This document shows, in pieces, positions 9,087 to 17,739 of a stretch of DNA of 64,000 bases. Under the pieces are notes generated by a model. The model worked only from the letters and a program-made list of their open reading frames with translations, was not told where the DNA came from and made no database searches. Within the stretch, counting starts at the first letter, position 1; every line of letters starts with the position of its first letter. Position numbers and translations under genes: made by a program. This stretch comes from Azospirillum brasilense (lineage in GTDB: Bacteria > Pseudomonadota > Alphaproteobacteria > Azospirillales > Azospirillaceae): assembly GCF_022023855.1 (NCBI RefSeq), contig NZ_CP059450.1, positions 558,001 through 622,000 of the forward strand. Direction: 5' to 3'.

Positions 9087-10247
9087 TTACGATCCCATGA
9101 CCTTGACGGCCCGCCCGGCGGTCAGGCCGGGCAGGGGGGCGGTCACCGCCAGATCGCCGTCGGCCAGCCCGCGCACCTGAACGAGATCGCCGCGCGACCA
9201 AGCGCCCAGCACCTCGACCTTGCGGCGCTCCACCCGGCCCCCGGAGACGACCAGCACGAAGTCGCCGTCCTGGTCGTGGCGGACCGCCGCCGGGGGCAGG
9301 GCGAAGGCGCCCTCCACCTCGTCCACGACGGCATCGCCCGCGGCGAACATGCCGCCGCGCAGCGCGCCATCGGCGTTGTCCAGCACGATGTAGACGGGAA
9401 TGGAGCGGGTCCCGGCACGGGCCATCGGGTTGATGCGGGCGATCCGGCCGATGAAGTCGCGCTCGCCGAAGCCTTCAACCCGCAGCCGCACGGTCTGGCC
9501 GGGCTTCAGCCGGGCGACGTCGTCGGCGGGCACCGCCGCCTCGACCTCGACGCGGCTGAGATCGACGACGGAGAACATCTTGGCGTTGACCGCCAGCGTC
9601 TCGCCCGGGTTGACCGCCCGCTCGGCCAGCGTGCCGTCGATCGGGCTCACCACCACCGCGTCGCGCAGCGCCTTGCGGGCGAGGTCCACCTGGGCCTCCA
9701 GTGCCGCGACGGTGGCCTGCTGGAAGCGGAAGGTGCTCTGCGCCTGGTCCATGTTGGTTTCCGAGACGATGTCCTTCTGGCGCAGCGCCAGGTTCTTGGC
9801 GCGGGTCTTGTCCGCCAGGACGAGCTGCGCCTTGGCGCCCTCCAGATTGCTAAGCTTCTCGTCCAGCTTGGCCTGAAGCTCCACCGTGTCGAAGCGGGCC
9901 AGGACCTCGCCCTTCCGGACGGCCTGCCCTTCGCGCAGCGGCACCTCGACCAGCCGGGCGGCGACCTCCGACTTGACCATGGACTGTTCCATCGGCTTCA
10001 CGGAGCCGCTGAGCCGCACCAGCTCGGTCAGGCGGCGCGGGGACATCCGGGTCAGCTCGACGGGCGATAGCTCCACCGGCCGTTCCGCCGGGGGCAGGCC
10101 GGCCGCGGCGGGGGCCACCGCGTCGTTGCTGCTCGTGGCCTTCCAGGCGACGCCGCCCGCGGCCAGTGCCCCGACGATCAGCAGGGGCAGCAGCAGACGG
10201 CGCCGCGGCTTGGCGGTGGGACCATCGGAACGGGCGGCGTCGATCAT
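9087..10247 (-). CDS. RND efflux periplasmic adaptor subunit
   Basis: This 386-residue membrane-fusion protein partners the downstream RND permease. It starts with a short charged N-terminus and one hydrophobic anchor or signal segment at about residues 18-32 (RRLLLPLLIVGALAAGGVAW). Lipoyl half-motifs follow (VPLREGQAVRKGEVLARFD and VVSPIDGTLAERAV), around an alpha-hairpin at about residues 120-190, then the beta-barrel and membrane-proximal domains. The ATG at 10247 overlaps the tetR stop (ATGA), giving translational coupling. The reading frame stays open further upstream inside tetR, but that extension is arginine-rich antisense-like sequence and was discarded. Confidence 0.92.
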   Translation of the reverse strand: MIDAARSDGPTAKPRRRLLLPLLIVGALAAGGVAWKATSSNDAVAPAAAGLPPAERPVELSPVELTRMSPRRLTELVRLSGSVKPMEQSMVKSEVAARLVEVPLREGQAVRKGEVLARFDTVELQAKLDEKLSNLEGAKAQLVLADKTRAKNLALRQKDIVSETNMDQAQSTFRFQQATVAALEAQVDLARKALRDAVVVSPIDGTLAERAVNPGETLAVNAKMFSVVDLSRVEVEAAVPADDVARLKPGQTVRLRVEGFGERDFIGRIARINPMARAGTRSIPVYIVLDNADGALRGGMFAAGDAVVDEVEGAFALPPAAVRHDQDGDFVLVVSGGRVERRKVEVLGAWSRGDLVQVRGLADGDLAVTAPLPGLTAGRAVKVMGS

Positions 10248-10903
10248 GGGGTGCGGTCCTTGGGTTCGGCCCTCAGCCCGTTGAGGACGAGGTCGAGATA
10301 GGCGTCGAGGTAGGATTCGGCGGAGGCCGCGGCGGGGTCCGGTTCGAAGGGACGCAGCGAGTGGTTCCACAGCGAGAGCATGCTGAGCGGGGCGGCGATG
10401 ACGCGGGCCATCTGCTCCACGTCGACGGGCCGGAACTCCCCGCGCTCGATGCCGCGGTGCAGGATGCGCGCGAAGAAGCGCCGCCCGCGCAGGACGACCT
10501 CCTCCATGTAGAAGCGGGCGAGGTCGGGGAAGTTCTGCGCCTCGGCGATGACCAGCTTCGACAGTCCGGCGTTGGGGCTCTGCTCCATCTCCCAGAAACC
10601 GCGGGTCAGGATGCGCAGGAACTCCTCACTGCTGCCGGTGAAGCTGTCCAGCAGGTCTTCGCCCATCTGGAACTGCGGCAGGATGGACTGCCGGACGACC
10701 GCTTTGAACAGCCCTTCCTTGTTCTCGAAATAGAGGTAGGGCAGCCCGACGCTGACACCGGCCCGGCGGGCGACATGTTCCAGCTTGGTTGCGGCAAATC
10801 CGCGCGAGATGAACAGGTCGCGCGCCGCCTCGATCACCTCGGCGGGACGGGCCTCCTTGCGCCGGGACCGGCGGGAGGGGGGAAGGGGAGAGCTGTCGGG
10901 CAT
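10244..10903 (-). CDS. TetR/AcrR family transcriptional regulator
   Basis: This 219-residue repressor-type regulator has an N-terminal three-helix HTH at about residues 20-66 (AARDLFISRGFAATKLEHVA, then VSVGLPYLYFENKEGLF). A helical C-terminal ligand-binding domain resembles AcrR-type proteins. It is the first gene of the operon with the adaptor and RND permease, and presumably represses all three. A 14-bp perfect palindrome lies 16-29 bases upstream of the start codon and is a good autoregulatory operator. The inducer cannot be deduced. The ATG at 10903 gives the expected spacing of the HTH from the N-terminus. Confidence 0.92.
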   Translation of the reverse strand: MPDSSPLPPSRRSRRKEARPAEVIEAARDLFISRGFAATKLEHVARRAGVSVGLPYLYFENKEGLFKAVVRQSILPQFQMGEDLLDSFTGSSEEFLRILTRGFWEMEQSPNAGLSKLVIAEAQNFPDLARFYMEEVVLRGRRFFARILHRGIERGEFRPVDVEQMARVIAAPLSMLSLWNHSLRPFEPDPAAASAESYLDAYLDLVLNGLRAEPKDRTP

Positions 10904-10918
10904 CGGTGCGAGTCTATA

Positions 10919-10932
10919 AATGAACGTTCATT
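10919..10932. promoter_or_regulatory. Candidate TetR operator
   Basis: The sequence AATGAACGTTCATT is a perfect 14-bp palindrome just upstream of the tetR start. ATGAACGTTCAT-type sites are typical of AcrR/TetR operators. An A/T-rich TATAGA element lies immediately beside it on the minus strand, so binding would block RNA polymerase. Confidence 0.65.
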
Positions 10933-11244
10933 CAATATGGAATGGCTTCTGAAAAGTCAAGCGGTTGAGAGGGCTGCGGCGATCAGACCGCAAGTTTTGG
11001 GCGTGACAGGAATGGGTCTCTCGCCTGCATTCGCAAAGATGGCAACAGTGCCAAATGGGGCAGAAAAAGGGCCAGTACGGATGAACAGCATTTGCCTGAA
11101 AACCATTCCAATGGGCTATGAAAAAGGGAAAGGCCGTGGAATCAGGACATTACACCCGCCTTGTTGCTTGACAGCCGGCACCATTACATCGCAAAGAGAG
11201 GGTAACGCTTTCGATCTTTGTGCAATCAGCACGGACCCCTCCTC
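10933..11244. other. Intergenic region without recognised feature
   Basis: About 310 bases separate the divergent tetR and transglycosylase genes. Reading both strands I see no convincing small ORF, RNA gene or hairpin beyond the TetR operator at its left edge. The open frames that cross it are extensions of antisense shadows. Confidence 0.5.
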
Positions 11245-12312
11245 GTGGCTTATCGTGACTTCACCGCGGCTCGCACCGCCGGTGCCGCCCTGATTCTCGC
11301 CCTCGGCTTGGCGGGTTGCGCCTCGAACGCTCCGGAAACGGCGGAGCTTGCCGTCAAGGCCCCGGAGGTGGCCGAAGTCCCGATTGATCCGAAGGACCCG
11401 CTCGGCCGCTGGGTCCCTCACATGCGCGAGGCGTCGGAGCGGTTCGACGTGCCGGAGAAGTGGATCAGGGCCGTGATGATGCGCGAGAGCGGCGGGCGTT
11501 CCGTCGTGAACGGCCGCACCATCACCAGCCATGCCGGCGCCATCGGGCTGATGCAGGTGATGCCCGGCACCTACGACATGATGCGCACGCAATACGGGCT
11601 GGGCCCCGATCCGTCGGACCCGCGCGACAACATCCTGGCCGGCACCGCCTATCTGCGCGAGATGTACGACCTGTTCGGCGCGCCGGGCTTCCTCGCGGCC
11701 TACAATTGCGGCCCGGCCTGCTACGCCTCGCACCTCGCGGGCAAGCAGAGGCTGCCGCGGGAAACCCGGATGTACATCGCCGCCTTGACGCCGAACCTGC
11801 GCGGCGTGGCGCCGCGCGAGCCGTCGCAGGCGGCGGGCGCCAGCGCGATCGAGGTCGCCATCGTTCCGGCGAGCGCCCCCGCGACGCAGCCTGCGGCTTT
11901 GGCCGCCAAGCCGTCCGTCAAGCCAGCGGCCCCGGTCGCCGTCGCCGCGGTGGTTCCGGAACCGGTGGCGCCAGTGCCGCAAACCCCGGCCTCTCCGGCG
12001 CCGGTCGCCGTAGCCGCTCTGGAGCCGCGCCCGGCGCCTTTGGTGGTGGAGCCCATGGGTCGCGGCGAGGCCCGCCCGCCTGCGGAATTCGTCGCCGCCA
12101 CCGACCGGGATGCCGGTGCCCGCGCCGGACGGACGCCGTCCCGGACGGTGGAAACCTTGGTCGCCGAGGCGATGCTGCCGCCCCACGCGGTCGGCAAGGG
12201 GGAACGGGTGGTCATCCGCTTCGTGTCCCAGCGCAGCGGCGGCTGCGGCAGCTTGGAGGGCCGGGACCGCGTCTGCGTTGCCCTGGCCGGAGGGGAAGGC
12301 GCCGGCCTGTAA
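11245..12312 (+). CDS. Lytic transglycosylase (SLT domain) lipoprotein
   Basis: This exported peptidoglycan-cleaving enzyme has about 355 residues. The N-terminus is a lipoprotein signal ending in the lipobox LAGC near residue 24. A Slt-type lysozyme-like domain covers about residues 45-170, with the catalytic glutamate in RAVMMRESGGRS, then AIGLMQVMPGTYDMM and a YNCGPACYASHL segment typical of family 1. The C-terminal half is a long Ala/Pro/Val-rich region of low complexity that probably spans the periplasm, followed by a short domain ending in two Cys-containing stretches. The GTG at 11245 is preferred because it places the lipobox correctly; a TTG at 11218 in the same frame has a purine-rich stretch before it and remains possible. 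Confidence 0.82.
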   Translation: MAYRDFTAARTAGAALILALGLAGCASNAPETAELAVKAPEVAEVPIDPKDPLGRWVPHMREASERFDVPEKWIRAVMMRESGGRSVVNGRTITSHAGAIGLMQVMPGTYDMMRTQYGLGPDPSDPRDNILAGTAYLREMYDLFGAPGFLAAYNCGPACYASHLAGKQRLPRETRMYIAALTPNLRGVAPREPSQAAGASAIEVAIVPASAPATQPAALAAKPSVKPAAPVAVAAVVPEPVAPVPQTPASPAPVAVAALEPRPAPLVVEPMGRGEARPPAEFVAATDRDAGARAGRTPSRTVETLVAEAMLPPHAVGKGERVVIRFVSQRSGGCGSLEGRDRVCVALAGGEGAGL

Positions 12313-12357
12313 CGGCCTCGTTCGCTCCCGTTTCACAGCATCAGCAACAACCAGAGG

Positions 12358-12395
12358 CGGCGCCCACCGGACGGTCGGGCGCCGTCTTCGGTTTT
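12358..12395 (+). terminator. Probable intrinsic terminator after the transglycosylase gene
   Basis: CGGCGCCC at 12358-12365 pairs with GGGCGCCG at 12377-12384, with a small inner stem ACC/GGT. A pyrimidine/T-rich tail ending GGTTTTCC follows. It lies 46 bases after the transglycosylase stop. Confidence 0.65.
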
Positions 12396-12525
12396 CCACA
12401 ATAGCCTCACACCCACATCCCCGAGCATATAGGTACTCAAACGATAAAGCCCCGGAGGAGCCGCGCTGCGCAGCCCATCCGGAAGAACGAAGAGTTCGGG
12501 GGAACGCTGCGGATGAGGTGTGGAG

Positions 12526-14529
12526 ATGGTATCCGGTGCAGGTGAACGGGCAAAACGCTCGACCTTTCAAGTCGTTGTGGTGGATTGCCTGATTGCGGGC
12601 GTCGTGGTGGCCGTATTGGCTGTGTTCGGCGGCATGACCGCCATGGAGGCAACGCGCATCGCCGACGGCAACGCCGAGCTGGCGCAGCGGGTGGCCGAGA
12701 ACCAGCGGATCGCGCTGGAGGCCGAGCGGCTCGCCAAGCTGGGCGAGGCGGTGATCGCCAGCGGGGACGAGGCGACGCGCGCCGACGCGCTGTCCGGCCT
12801 GGACGCCCACGCCGCGCGGATGTCCGCCAACGCCGCGCCGGACATTGCCCAAACCGTCGCGAAGGCGGTTGCGGCCAGCCGGGAGGCTGCGGGTATCGGC
12901 GCCAAGGTGGAGGCGCTGGACAAGAAGTTCGGCTTCAACATCAGCCGCGCGGAAAGCCTGTCGGGGGACATCGCCCGCGGCCTGTCGGCGGCGATGCGCG
13001 CGACGACGCAACCGGCGGATGAGCAAGCGCTCGCTACGCTCTTCTCGACGGTCCGCGACGCCAAGTTCCTGCTGACCCGCCTGCCGTCCCAACTCTACCC
13101 GCCAGCCGTCGGCAACGACCTACGCCAGTTCCGCGAGCACATGGTGAAAGCCATGGAACTGCGCCGGCATCTGCCGTCCGCCGATGAGTTCGAGAGCGTT
13201 GCCGACGACATCGCGTCCTTCGCCGCACTCGACGAGGCCTTTGCGCAGCGCACCGAAACGCTGCGCCTGACCACCGACGCCCACGCCCACAACCAGGAGG
13301 TACGGACACTGGTCGACGGGCTGGTGCAGGGGATGAACGCCGCCTCCGACGCGGTGACCACGCGCAGCCAGGAGGGGGCGGCGGCACTGACCGCGGTGCT
13401 CGACCGGCTGACGCTGATCGCGCTGGGGGCCTTCGTGCTGATCGGGCTGGTCGGCGGGCTGAACATGCTGCTGGGTTACCGCTTCATCATGCAGCCGGTG
13501 CGCGATGCCAGCCGGGCGCTCCAGGCGCTGACCCGCGGGGAGGGCTCGGTGCCCCTGCGCCCCTCGCCTCTGCGCGAGATCGCCGACATCCACGGCGCGG
13601 TCGAGGCCTTCCGCGAGGCCCTGGACGCCCGCCAGCGGGCGGAGGAGACCCGGCGCGACCAGGAACGGCGCGCCGATGAGGAGCGCCGCGCCCTGATGAC
13701 GGAGCTGGCGGACGGGCTGGAGCGCACCGTGCAGGCGGTGGCCGGCTCGCTGTCCGTGGCGGCGGAGGAGGTCACCGGCTCCGCCCGCGCGGTGGCCGGC
13801 ATGGCGTCGGACACCGCCCAGCGCACCCGCGCCGCCGCGGACGCCGCCGGCACGGCGACCAGCAACGTCGGCGCCGTGGCCTCGGCCAGCGAGCAGCTCT
13901 CCGCCTCCATCGACGGTATCGGTCAACAGATCGCCCAGTCACGCAGCGTGGCGGAGGACGCCGTCGCGGAATCCCGGCGCGCCGACGGCCTGACCAAGGG
14001 CCTGTCGGATTCCGCCCAGAAGATCGGCGAGGTGGTCGCCATCATCACCGCCATTGCCCAGCAGACCAACCTCCTGGCGCTCAACGCCAGCATCGAGGCG
14101 GCGCGGGCCGGCGACGCCGGCAAGGGCTTCGCCGTCGTCGCCACCGAGGTGAAGGCGCTCGCCTCCCAGACCGCCTCCTCGACGGAGGAGATCGCCACGC
14201 TGGTCCATGGCATCCAGCAATCGACGATGGGGGTGGTAGAGGCCATCGCCCGCATCGGCTCCACCATCGCCGTGATCGGCGAGAGCGTGAGCGGCATCGC
14301 CGCGGCGGTCGAGCAGCAGCGCCAGGCGACCTCGGAGATCACCCACAACGTGCGCATCGTGGAGTGCATGAACACCGACGTGTCGTCCAACATCGGCGAC
14401 GTCAGCCGCGTGGCGGTGGACACCGGGCGCTCCGCCGACGCCATGATGGGGGCGGCCGACCGCCTGTCGGAACTGGCCGGCACCCTGAACGGCGCGGTGG
14501 ACGATTTCCTGCGGCAGGTGCGGGCCTGA
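12526..14529 (+). CDS. Methyl-accepting chemotaxis protein
   Basis: This transmembrane chemoreceptor has about 667 residues. TM1 is at about residues 14-37 and is followed by a helical periplasmic sensor of about 250 residues with no recognised ligand motif. TM2 ([19 protein letters not shown]) lies near residue 300, then a HAMP-like linker and a long cytoplasmic coiled coil. The hairpin tip contains [20 protein letters not shown], the highly conserved CheA/CheW contact region, and adaptation-site-like Glu/Gln/Ala stretches are present on both arms. There is no C-terminal CheR-tethering pentapeptide. The GTG at 12520 is an alternative start two codons upstream; GAGGTG precedes the ATG at 12526. 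No che genes are nearby, so it is an orphan receptor. Confidence 0.92.
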   Translation: MVSGAGERAKRSTFQVVVVDCLIAGVVVAVLAVFGGMTAMEATRIADGNAELAQRVAENQRIALEAERLAKLGEAVIASGDEATRADALSGLDAHAARMSANAAPDIAQTVAKAVAASREAAGIGAKVEALDKKFGFNISRAESLSGDIARGLSAAMRATTQPADEQALATLFSTVRDAKFLLTRLPSQLYPPAVGNDLRQFREHMVKAMELRRHLPSADEFESVADDIASFAALDEAFAQRTETLRLTTDAHAHNQEVRTLVDGLVQGMNAASDAVTTRSQEGAAALTAVLDRLTLIALGAFVLIGLVGGLNMLLGYRFIMQPVRDASRALQALTRGEGSVPLRPSPLREIADIHGAVEAFREALDARQRAEETRRDQERRADEERRALMTELADGLERTVQAVAGSLSVAAEEVTGSARAVAGMASDTAQRTRAAADAAGTATSNVGAVASASEQLSASIDGIGQQIAQSRSVAEDAVAESRRADGLTKGLSDSAQKIGEVVAIITAIAQQTNLLALNASIEAARAGDAGKGFAVVATEVKALASQTASSTEEIATLVHGIQQSTMGVVEAIARIGSTIAVIGESVSGIAAAVEQQRQATSEITHNVRIVECMNTDVSSNIGDVSRVAVDTGRSADAMMGAADRLSELAGTLNGAVDDFLRQVRA

Positions 14530-14542
14530 CGCTGGACCTTCA

Positions 14543-14570
14543 GACCGGAGCGCTTTCCGGCGCTCCGGTC
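14543..14570. terminator. Convergent hairpin terminator
   Basis: GACCGGAGCG at 14543-14552 and CGCTCCGGTC at 14561-14570 form a perfect 10-bp stem with an 8-base loop. It sits between the chemoreceptor stop and the stop of the convergent lipoprotein gene, so it could terminate both. No T-run follows on either strand. Confidence 0.6.
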
Positions 14571-14934
14571 ATCGGATCTTCGAGCGGTCGCCCTTGTGGG
14601 TTTCCAGATACGCTTGCAGCTTGGGATCGTCGACAACGGGCTTTCCATCGACGCCGTAGATCAGGCAGGGAACACCCTTCGAATTGGCCTCGCAGATGCT
14701 GATGGCGGTGGATTCCGAAGGCCCCGCGCAGCCGCCGAACTCCGGGCAGTAGACGATTCCGACAGCGCGGCCATTCTCACTGACCGCAAAGGCCTTGGCG
14801 TGGGGGATGGCGGCCCAGTCGGCAAAATACTGCATGGCCGCGGGAGCCATGCGGATGGGCTTCTGTGCGTAGGTGGTCTGGCAAGCGGCAAGCATCGTGA
14901 CGCAGGTCACGAGCACCATGGCGTTTATTTTCAC
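14569..14934 (-). CDS. Small hypothetical lipoprotein
   Basis: This is a predicted lipoprotein of about 121 residues with unknown function. A GTG at 14934 follows an AGGGGG ribosome binding site and gives an N-terminus MKINAMVLVTCVTMLAAC, a short charged and hydrophobic lipoprotein signal with lipobox LAAC. Upstream in-frame ATG 14952 and downstream ATG 14919 are alternatives. The mature protein has a four-cysteine region (YCPEFGGCAG, then ICEANSKGVPC) that could form disulfides in the periplasm, and a Lys/Asp-rich tail. It is a single-gene unit between the convergent chemoreceptor and the divergent Rsm22-family gene. Confidence 0.7.
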   Translation of the reverse strand: MKINAMVLVTCVTMLAACQTTYAQKPIRMAPAAMQYFADWAAIPHAKAFAVSENGRAVGIVYCPEFGGCAGPSESTAISICEANSKGVPCLIYGVDGKPVVDDPKLQAYLETHKGDRSKIR

Positions 14935-14964
14935 AAAGCCCCCTATGTGCACATCTAACCTATG

Positions 14965-14990
14965 GAGGAATATTTATTATTATATTCTCC
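14965..14990. promoter_or_regulatory. AT-rich inverted repeat with TATAAT box upstream of the lipoprotein
   Basis: GGAG-G-AATAT and ATATTCTCC form a bulged inverted repeat in a markedly AT-rich patch. On the minus strand it contains TATAAT (14984 down to 14979), about 45 bases before the lipoprotein GTG, so it is a plausible -10 element. No good -35 box was found at 16-18 bases. Confidence 0.35.
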
Positions 14991-15096
14991 TTATGGGCGC
15001 AATGCGCGTGATGCCTGTCCGCGAATTGTCCGTTTCCGAACGCCCGCGCGGCGTGCTAACAGGCGGAACGAAACCAAGCCTGCCCCTTCCGGACCC

Positions 15097-16086
15097 ATGG
15101 AACTCCCCCCCTCGCTCCGCCACGCGGTGGACCGCGCGCTTGACGGCATCGCCCTGTCCGACCTGAAGCGCGCGGCGGACCGCCTCTCCCAGCGCTATCG
15201 GGCGGAGGTGCGGGATGGGCATTTCCACCTGTCGGACGATCTAGCGGCGCGGGCTTATCTCGCCACCCGCCTGCCGGCCACCTTCGCCGCCGTCCGCTCC
15301 AGCATGGAAGCGATGGCCGAGGCGCTTCCCGACTTCGCACCGGTCACCGCTCTGGACGTCGGGGCGGGGCCGGGAACCGCGCTGTGGGCGGCGTCCGATT
15401 GCTGGGCCAGTCTGGACGACGCCCTACTGATCGAGGGCAGCCCGGCCATCCGCGCGGTCGGCGAAACGCTGTCGCGCACGGCGGCACCCACCCGGATCAC
15501 ATGGCGAGCCGGCGACGCCACGGGTGACCTGCCGAACCTGGAGCCGCGCGATCTGGTGACGCTGGCCTACGTTCTGGACGAACTGGCGGAGCCGGCGCGC
15601 GACCGGCTGGTCGACCGGCTGTGGTCGCTCACCGCCGGGACGTTGCTGATCGTGGAGCCCGGCACACCCGCCGGCTGGGCGCGGATCGTCCGGGCGCGGG
15701 CGCGGCTGGTCGCCGCCGGCGCCCATCTGGTGGCGCCCTGCGTGCACAGCGCTGCCTGCCCGCTGGCGGCACCGGACTGGTGCCATTTCTCCCGTCGGGT
15801 CGCCCGTTCCCGCCTGCACCGCATGGCCAAGGGGGCTGAGGTGCCGTGGGAGGACGAGAAGTTCGTCTACGTCGCCGCCTCCCGCCGGCCCGGCGGCCGC
15901 CCCGACGCCCGCATCATCGCGCCGCCCTGGAACGCCGGGAACGGGCGCATCGGCTTCAAGCTCTGCGGCCGGGACGGCGCCCGGACGGAGCGGATTCTCG
16001 GCAAGCGCGACGGCGCCGCCTTCAAGGCCGCGCGCCGGCTGGGCTGGGGCGACGGCCTTTCCACCCAGGACCCGCCGGAGGCCTAG
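15097..16086 (+). CDS. Rsm22-family small ribosomal subunit methyltransferase-like protein
   Basis: This 329-residue protein resembles the Rsm22/METTL17 family, ribosome-associated SAM-fold proteins. A class I methyltransferase motif I is visible (DVGAGPGT, residues 87-94). The family's cysteine set follows: C215, C221 and C229 in the segment CVHSAACPLAAPDWCHF, plus C290. In relatives this set binds an iron-sulfur cluster, and the adjoining SRRVARSRLHRMAKG stretch is characteristic. Whether it methylates rRNA or acts as an assembly factor is not settled for the family. The ATG at 15097 is chosen because the 45 upstream in-frame codons are Arg-rich and unlike the family. It converges on topoisomerase IB with only three bases between the two stop codons. 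Confidence 0.83.
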   Translation: MELPPSLRHAVDRALDGIALSDLKRAADRLSQRYRAEVRDGHFHLSDDLAARAYLATRLPATFAAVRSSMEAMAEALPDFAPVTALDVGAGPGTALWAASDCWASLDDALLIEGSPAIRAVGETLSRTAAPTRITWRAGDATGDLPNLEPRDLVTLAYVLDELAEPARDRLVDRLWSLTAGTLLIVEPGTPAGWARIVRARARLVAAGAHLVAPCVHSAACPLAAPDWCHFSRRVARSRLHRMAKGAEVPWEDEKFVYVAASRRPGGRPDARIIAPPWNAGNGRIGFKLCGRDGARTERILGKRDGAAFKAARRLGWGDGLSTQDPPEA

Positions 16087-16089
16087 GCC

Positions 16090-17208
16090 CTACGCCGCGC
16101 GCCGCCGCCGGCTCTCGCTGGCGTGGGATCGGCGTTCGCGCTCCAGCCGGCCGCGCAGGAAGGCAAGCACGGCGGCCTCCTCGGCCTCCAGCTCGGGAAG
16201 CTCCTCGCGCAGCTCGGTCTCCACCTCGCGGGTCAGGGAGTCCAGCAGGTTGCCCTCCAGATAGGCGTCCAGAATCTCGGGGTGGATGTAGCTCTTGCGG
16301 CAGACGCTGGCGGTGTTGCCGAGGCGGGCGGCCACCTGCTCGATGGCGTGGGTGACGTTGCGCTTGGCCTTGGCGGTGCTGTCGAAGGTCTCGAACTCCC
16401 GCAGCGCCATGGCGGCCAGAACGGTGCCCGCCCAGGTGCGGAAGTCCTTGGCGGTGAAGTCTTGGCTCGTGACGGCGCGCAGATACTCGTTCACGTCGCC
16501 GGATGTCACTGCGTGGCGCTGCCCGTCGCGGTCGATGTACTGGAACAGCTCGTCCCCCGGCACGTCGCGGCAGGCGCGGACGACGTGGGCGAGGCGGCGG
16601 TCCTTCAGCGCGACGTTCCATTCCTTGCCGGACTTGCCCTTGAAGGTGAAGCGGATTTCCGTCCCTTCGATGTCGGCGTGATCGTCGCGCAGGGTGGTCA
16701 GGCCATAGCTGCTGTTTTCACGTGCGTAGCTTTCGTTGCCGACGCGGATCAGCGTGGTTTCCAACAGCCGGACCACGGCGGCCAGCACCTTTTCCCGCGG
16801 CAGGCCGCGGCGGGCGAGGTCACCGTCCACCTGACGGCGGATGGCCGGCAGGGCGCGGCAGAAGTCGAGCATCCGCCCGAACTTCGTGCCCTCGCGCATC
16901 TCGGTCCAGCGCGGGTGGTAGCGGTACTGCTTGCGCCCGCGCGTGTCGCGGCCCGTGGCCTGGAGGTGGCCGTCGGGGTCCGGGCAGATCCAGACGCCGC
17001 GGTAGGCCGGGGGAATCGCCAGCTTCCGGATGCGCTCCAGCGTGTCCTCCTCGGTCACCCGCGTGCCGTCAGGCCACCGGTAGGAGAAGCCCTTGCCGGC
17101 GCGCCGCCGCCGGATGCCCGGCTCGTCGTCGCAGACATAGCTCAGCCCGGCGCAGGCCGCGGCCTCTTCCGCGTCAGGGCGGGGATCGGTGACCGTCAGT
17201 CCGTCCAT
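16090..17208 (-). CDS. DNA topoisomerase IB (eukaryote-like)
   Basis: This 372-residue type IB topoisomerase relaxes supercoils through a 3'-phosphotyrosyl intermediate. The N-terminal domain (LAIPPAYRGVWICP, then TGRDTRGRKQYRYHPRW) matches the bacterial poxvirus-like TopIB family. The catalytic domain contains the Arg-Lys-Arg pentad elements (LIRVGNESYAREN, TFKGKSGKEW, KDFRTWAGT) and the nucleophile Tyr307 in CRKSYIHP. The start at 17208 is the first Met before the family N-terminus. The open frame continues far upstream through the antisense of the neighbouring GH13 gene, which is only a codon-bias artefact. Such enzymes are scattered among soil bacteria as accessory topoisomerases, often near DNA-repair genes, but none is adjacent here. 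Confidence 0.9.
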   Translation of the reverse strand: MDGLTVTDPRPDAEEAAACAGLSYVCDDEPGIRRRRAGKGFSYRWPDGTRVTEEDTLERIRKLAIPPAYRGVWICPDPDGHLQATGRDTRGRKQYRYHPRWTEMREGTKFGRMLDFCRALPAIRRQVDGDLARRGLPREKVLAAVVRLLETTLIRVGNESYARENSSYGLTTLRDDHADIEGTEIRFTFKGKSGKEWNVALKDRRLAHVVRACRDVPGDELFQYIDRDGQRHAVTSGDVNEYLRAVTSQDFTAKDFRTWAGTVLAAMALREFETFDSTAKAKRNVTHAIEQVAARLGNTASVCRKSYIHPEILDAYLEGNLLDSLTREVETELREELPELEAEEAAVLAFLRGRLERERRSHASESRRRRAA

Positions 17209-17353
17209 GCTGCAATCCCCATCGCTTGCCAGCCCATCGGCTGCCTGCGGGAAACATCGGCGCCGCGTTTTGGTTGCATGGTTGCGGCGGTCCCGCCGTT
17301 CGGCGACCATGGCTTCGGCCGTGATGCCCGCCGGCACCGAAGGGAAGATGACG

Positions 17354-17665
17354 ATGGAAGAGACCAAGCTGACCGCGGCCCTGCCGAACCTGGACATCCA
17401 GATCCTGCACCGGGACGATCCGGAGCGCGGGGCTGAGACGATCGCCATCCAGATCACCGCCACGCCGTCCTTCGACGCGCTGCGCGGGATGATGGGGCCG
17501 GCGCTCCTGGCCTCGGCCAACCCGCTGCTCAACCCGGCCCTCGCCAACGCCAATCCGATGCTGGCCCTGTGGATGACGCCGATGCGGATGTGGAGCGACG
17601 CCATGCGGCACGCCTGGGCGCCCTGGCTGCGCCTGACGCCATCGCCGGGCGGTCGGAAGCCGTGA
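17354..17665 (+). CDS. Small hypothetical protein
   Basis: This protein of about 103 residues is of unknown function. The ATG at 17354 has the purine-rich GAAGGGAAG 5-14 bases upstream; an ATG two codons earlier is too close to it. The N-terminal part (LTAALPNLDIQILHRDDPERG) looks like a short beta-rich segment. The C-terminal half is rich in Met, Trp, Pro and Ala (ANPMLALWMTPMRMWSDAM) and could be an amphipathic membrane- or granule-associating helix. It is preceded by the divergent topoisomerase gene and followed by GH13 on the same strand 74 bases later. The coding signal is moderate and no homologous family is recognised. Confidence 0.6.
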   Translation: MEETKLTAALPNLDIQILHRDDPERGAETIAIQITATPSFDALRGMMGPALLASANPLLNPALANANPMLALWMTPMRMWSDAMRHAWAPWLRLTPSPGGRKP

Positions 17666-17739
17666 CCAAAACAGGCTTGGTAACCGATCGTTAGGGCTAT
17701 GGGGGGACCCTTTGCGCGAGTCTCGTGTGGAGGGTCCTC

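Noticed and set aside
11116..13092. 658-residue minus-strand frame over the transglycosylase and chemoreceptor genes
   Set aside because: It is low-complexity and Arg-rich, spans two real genes plus an intergenic terminator, and has no motif.
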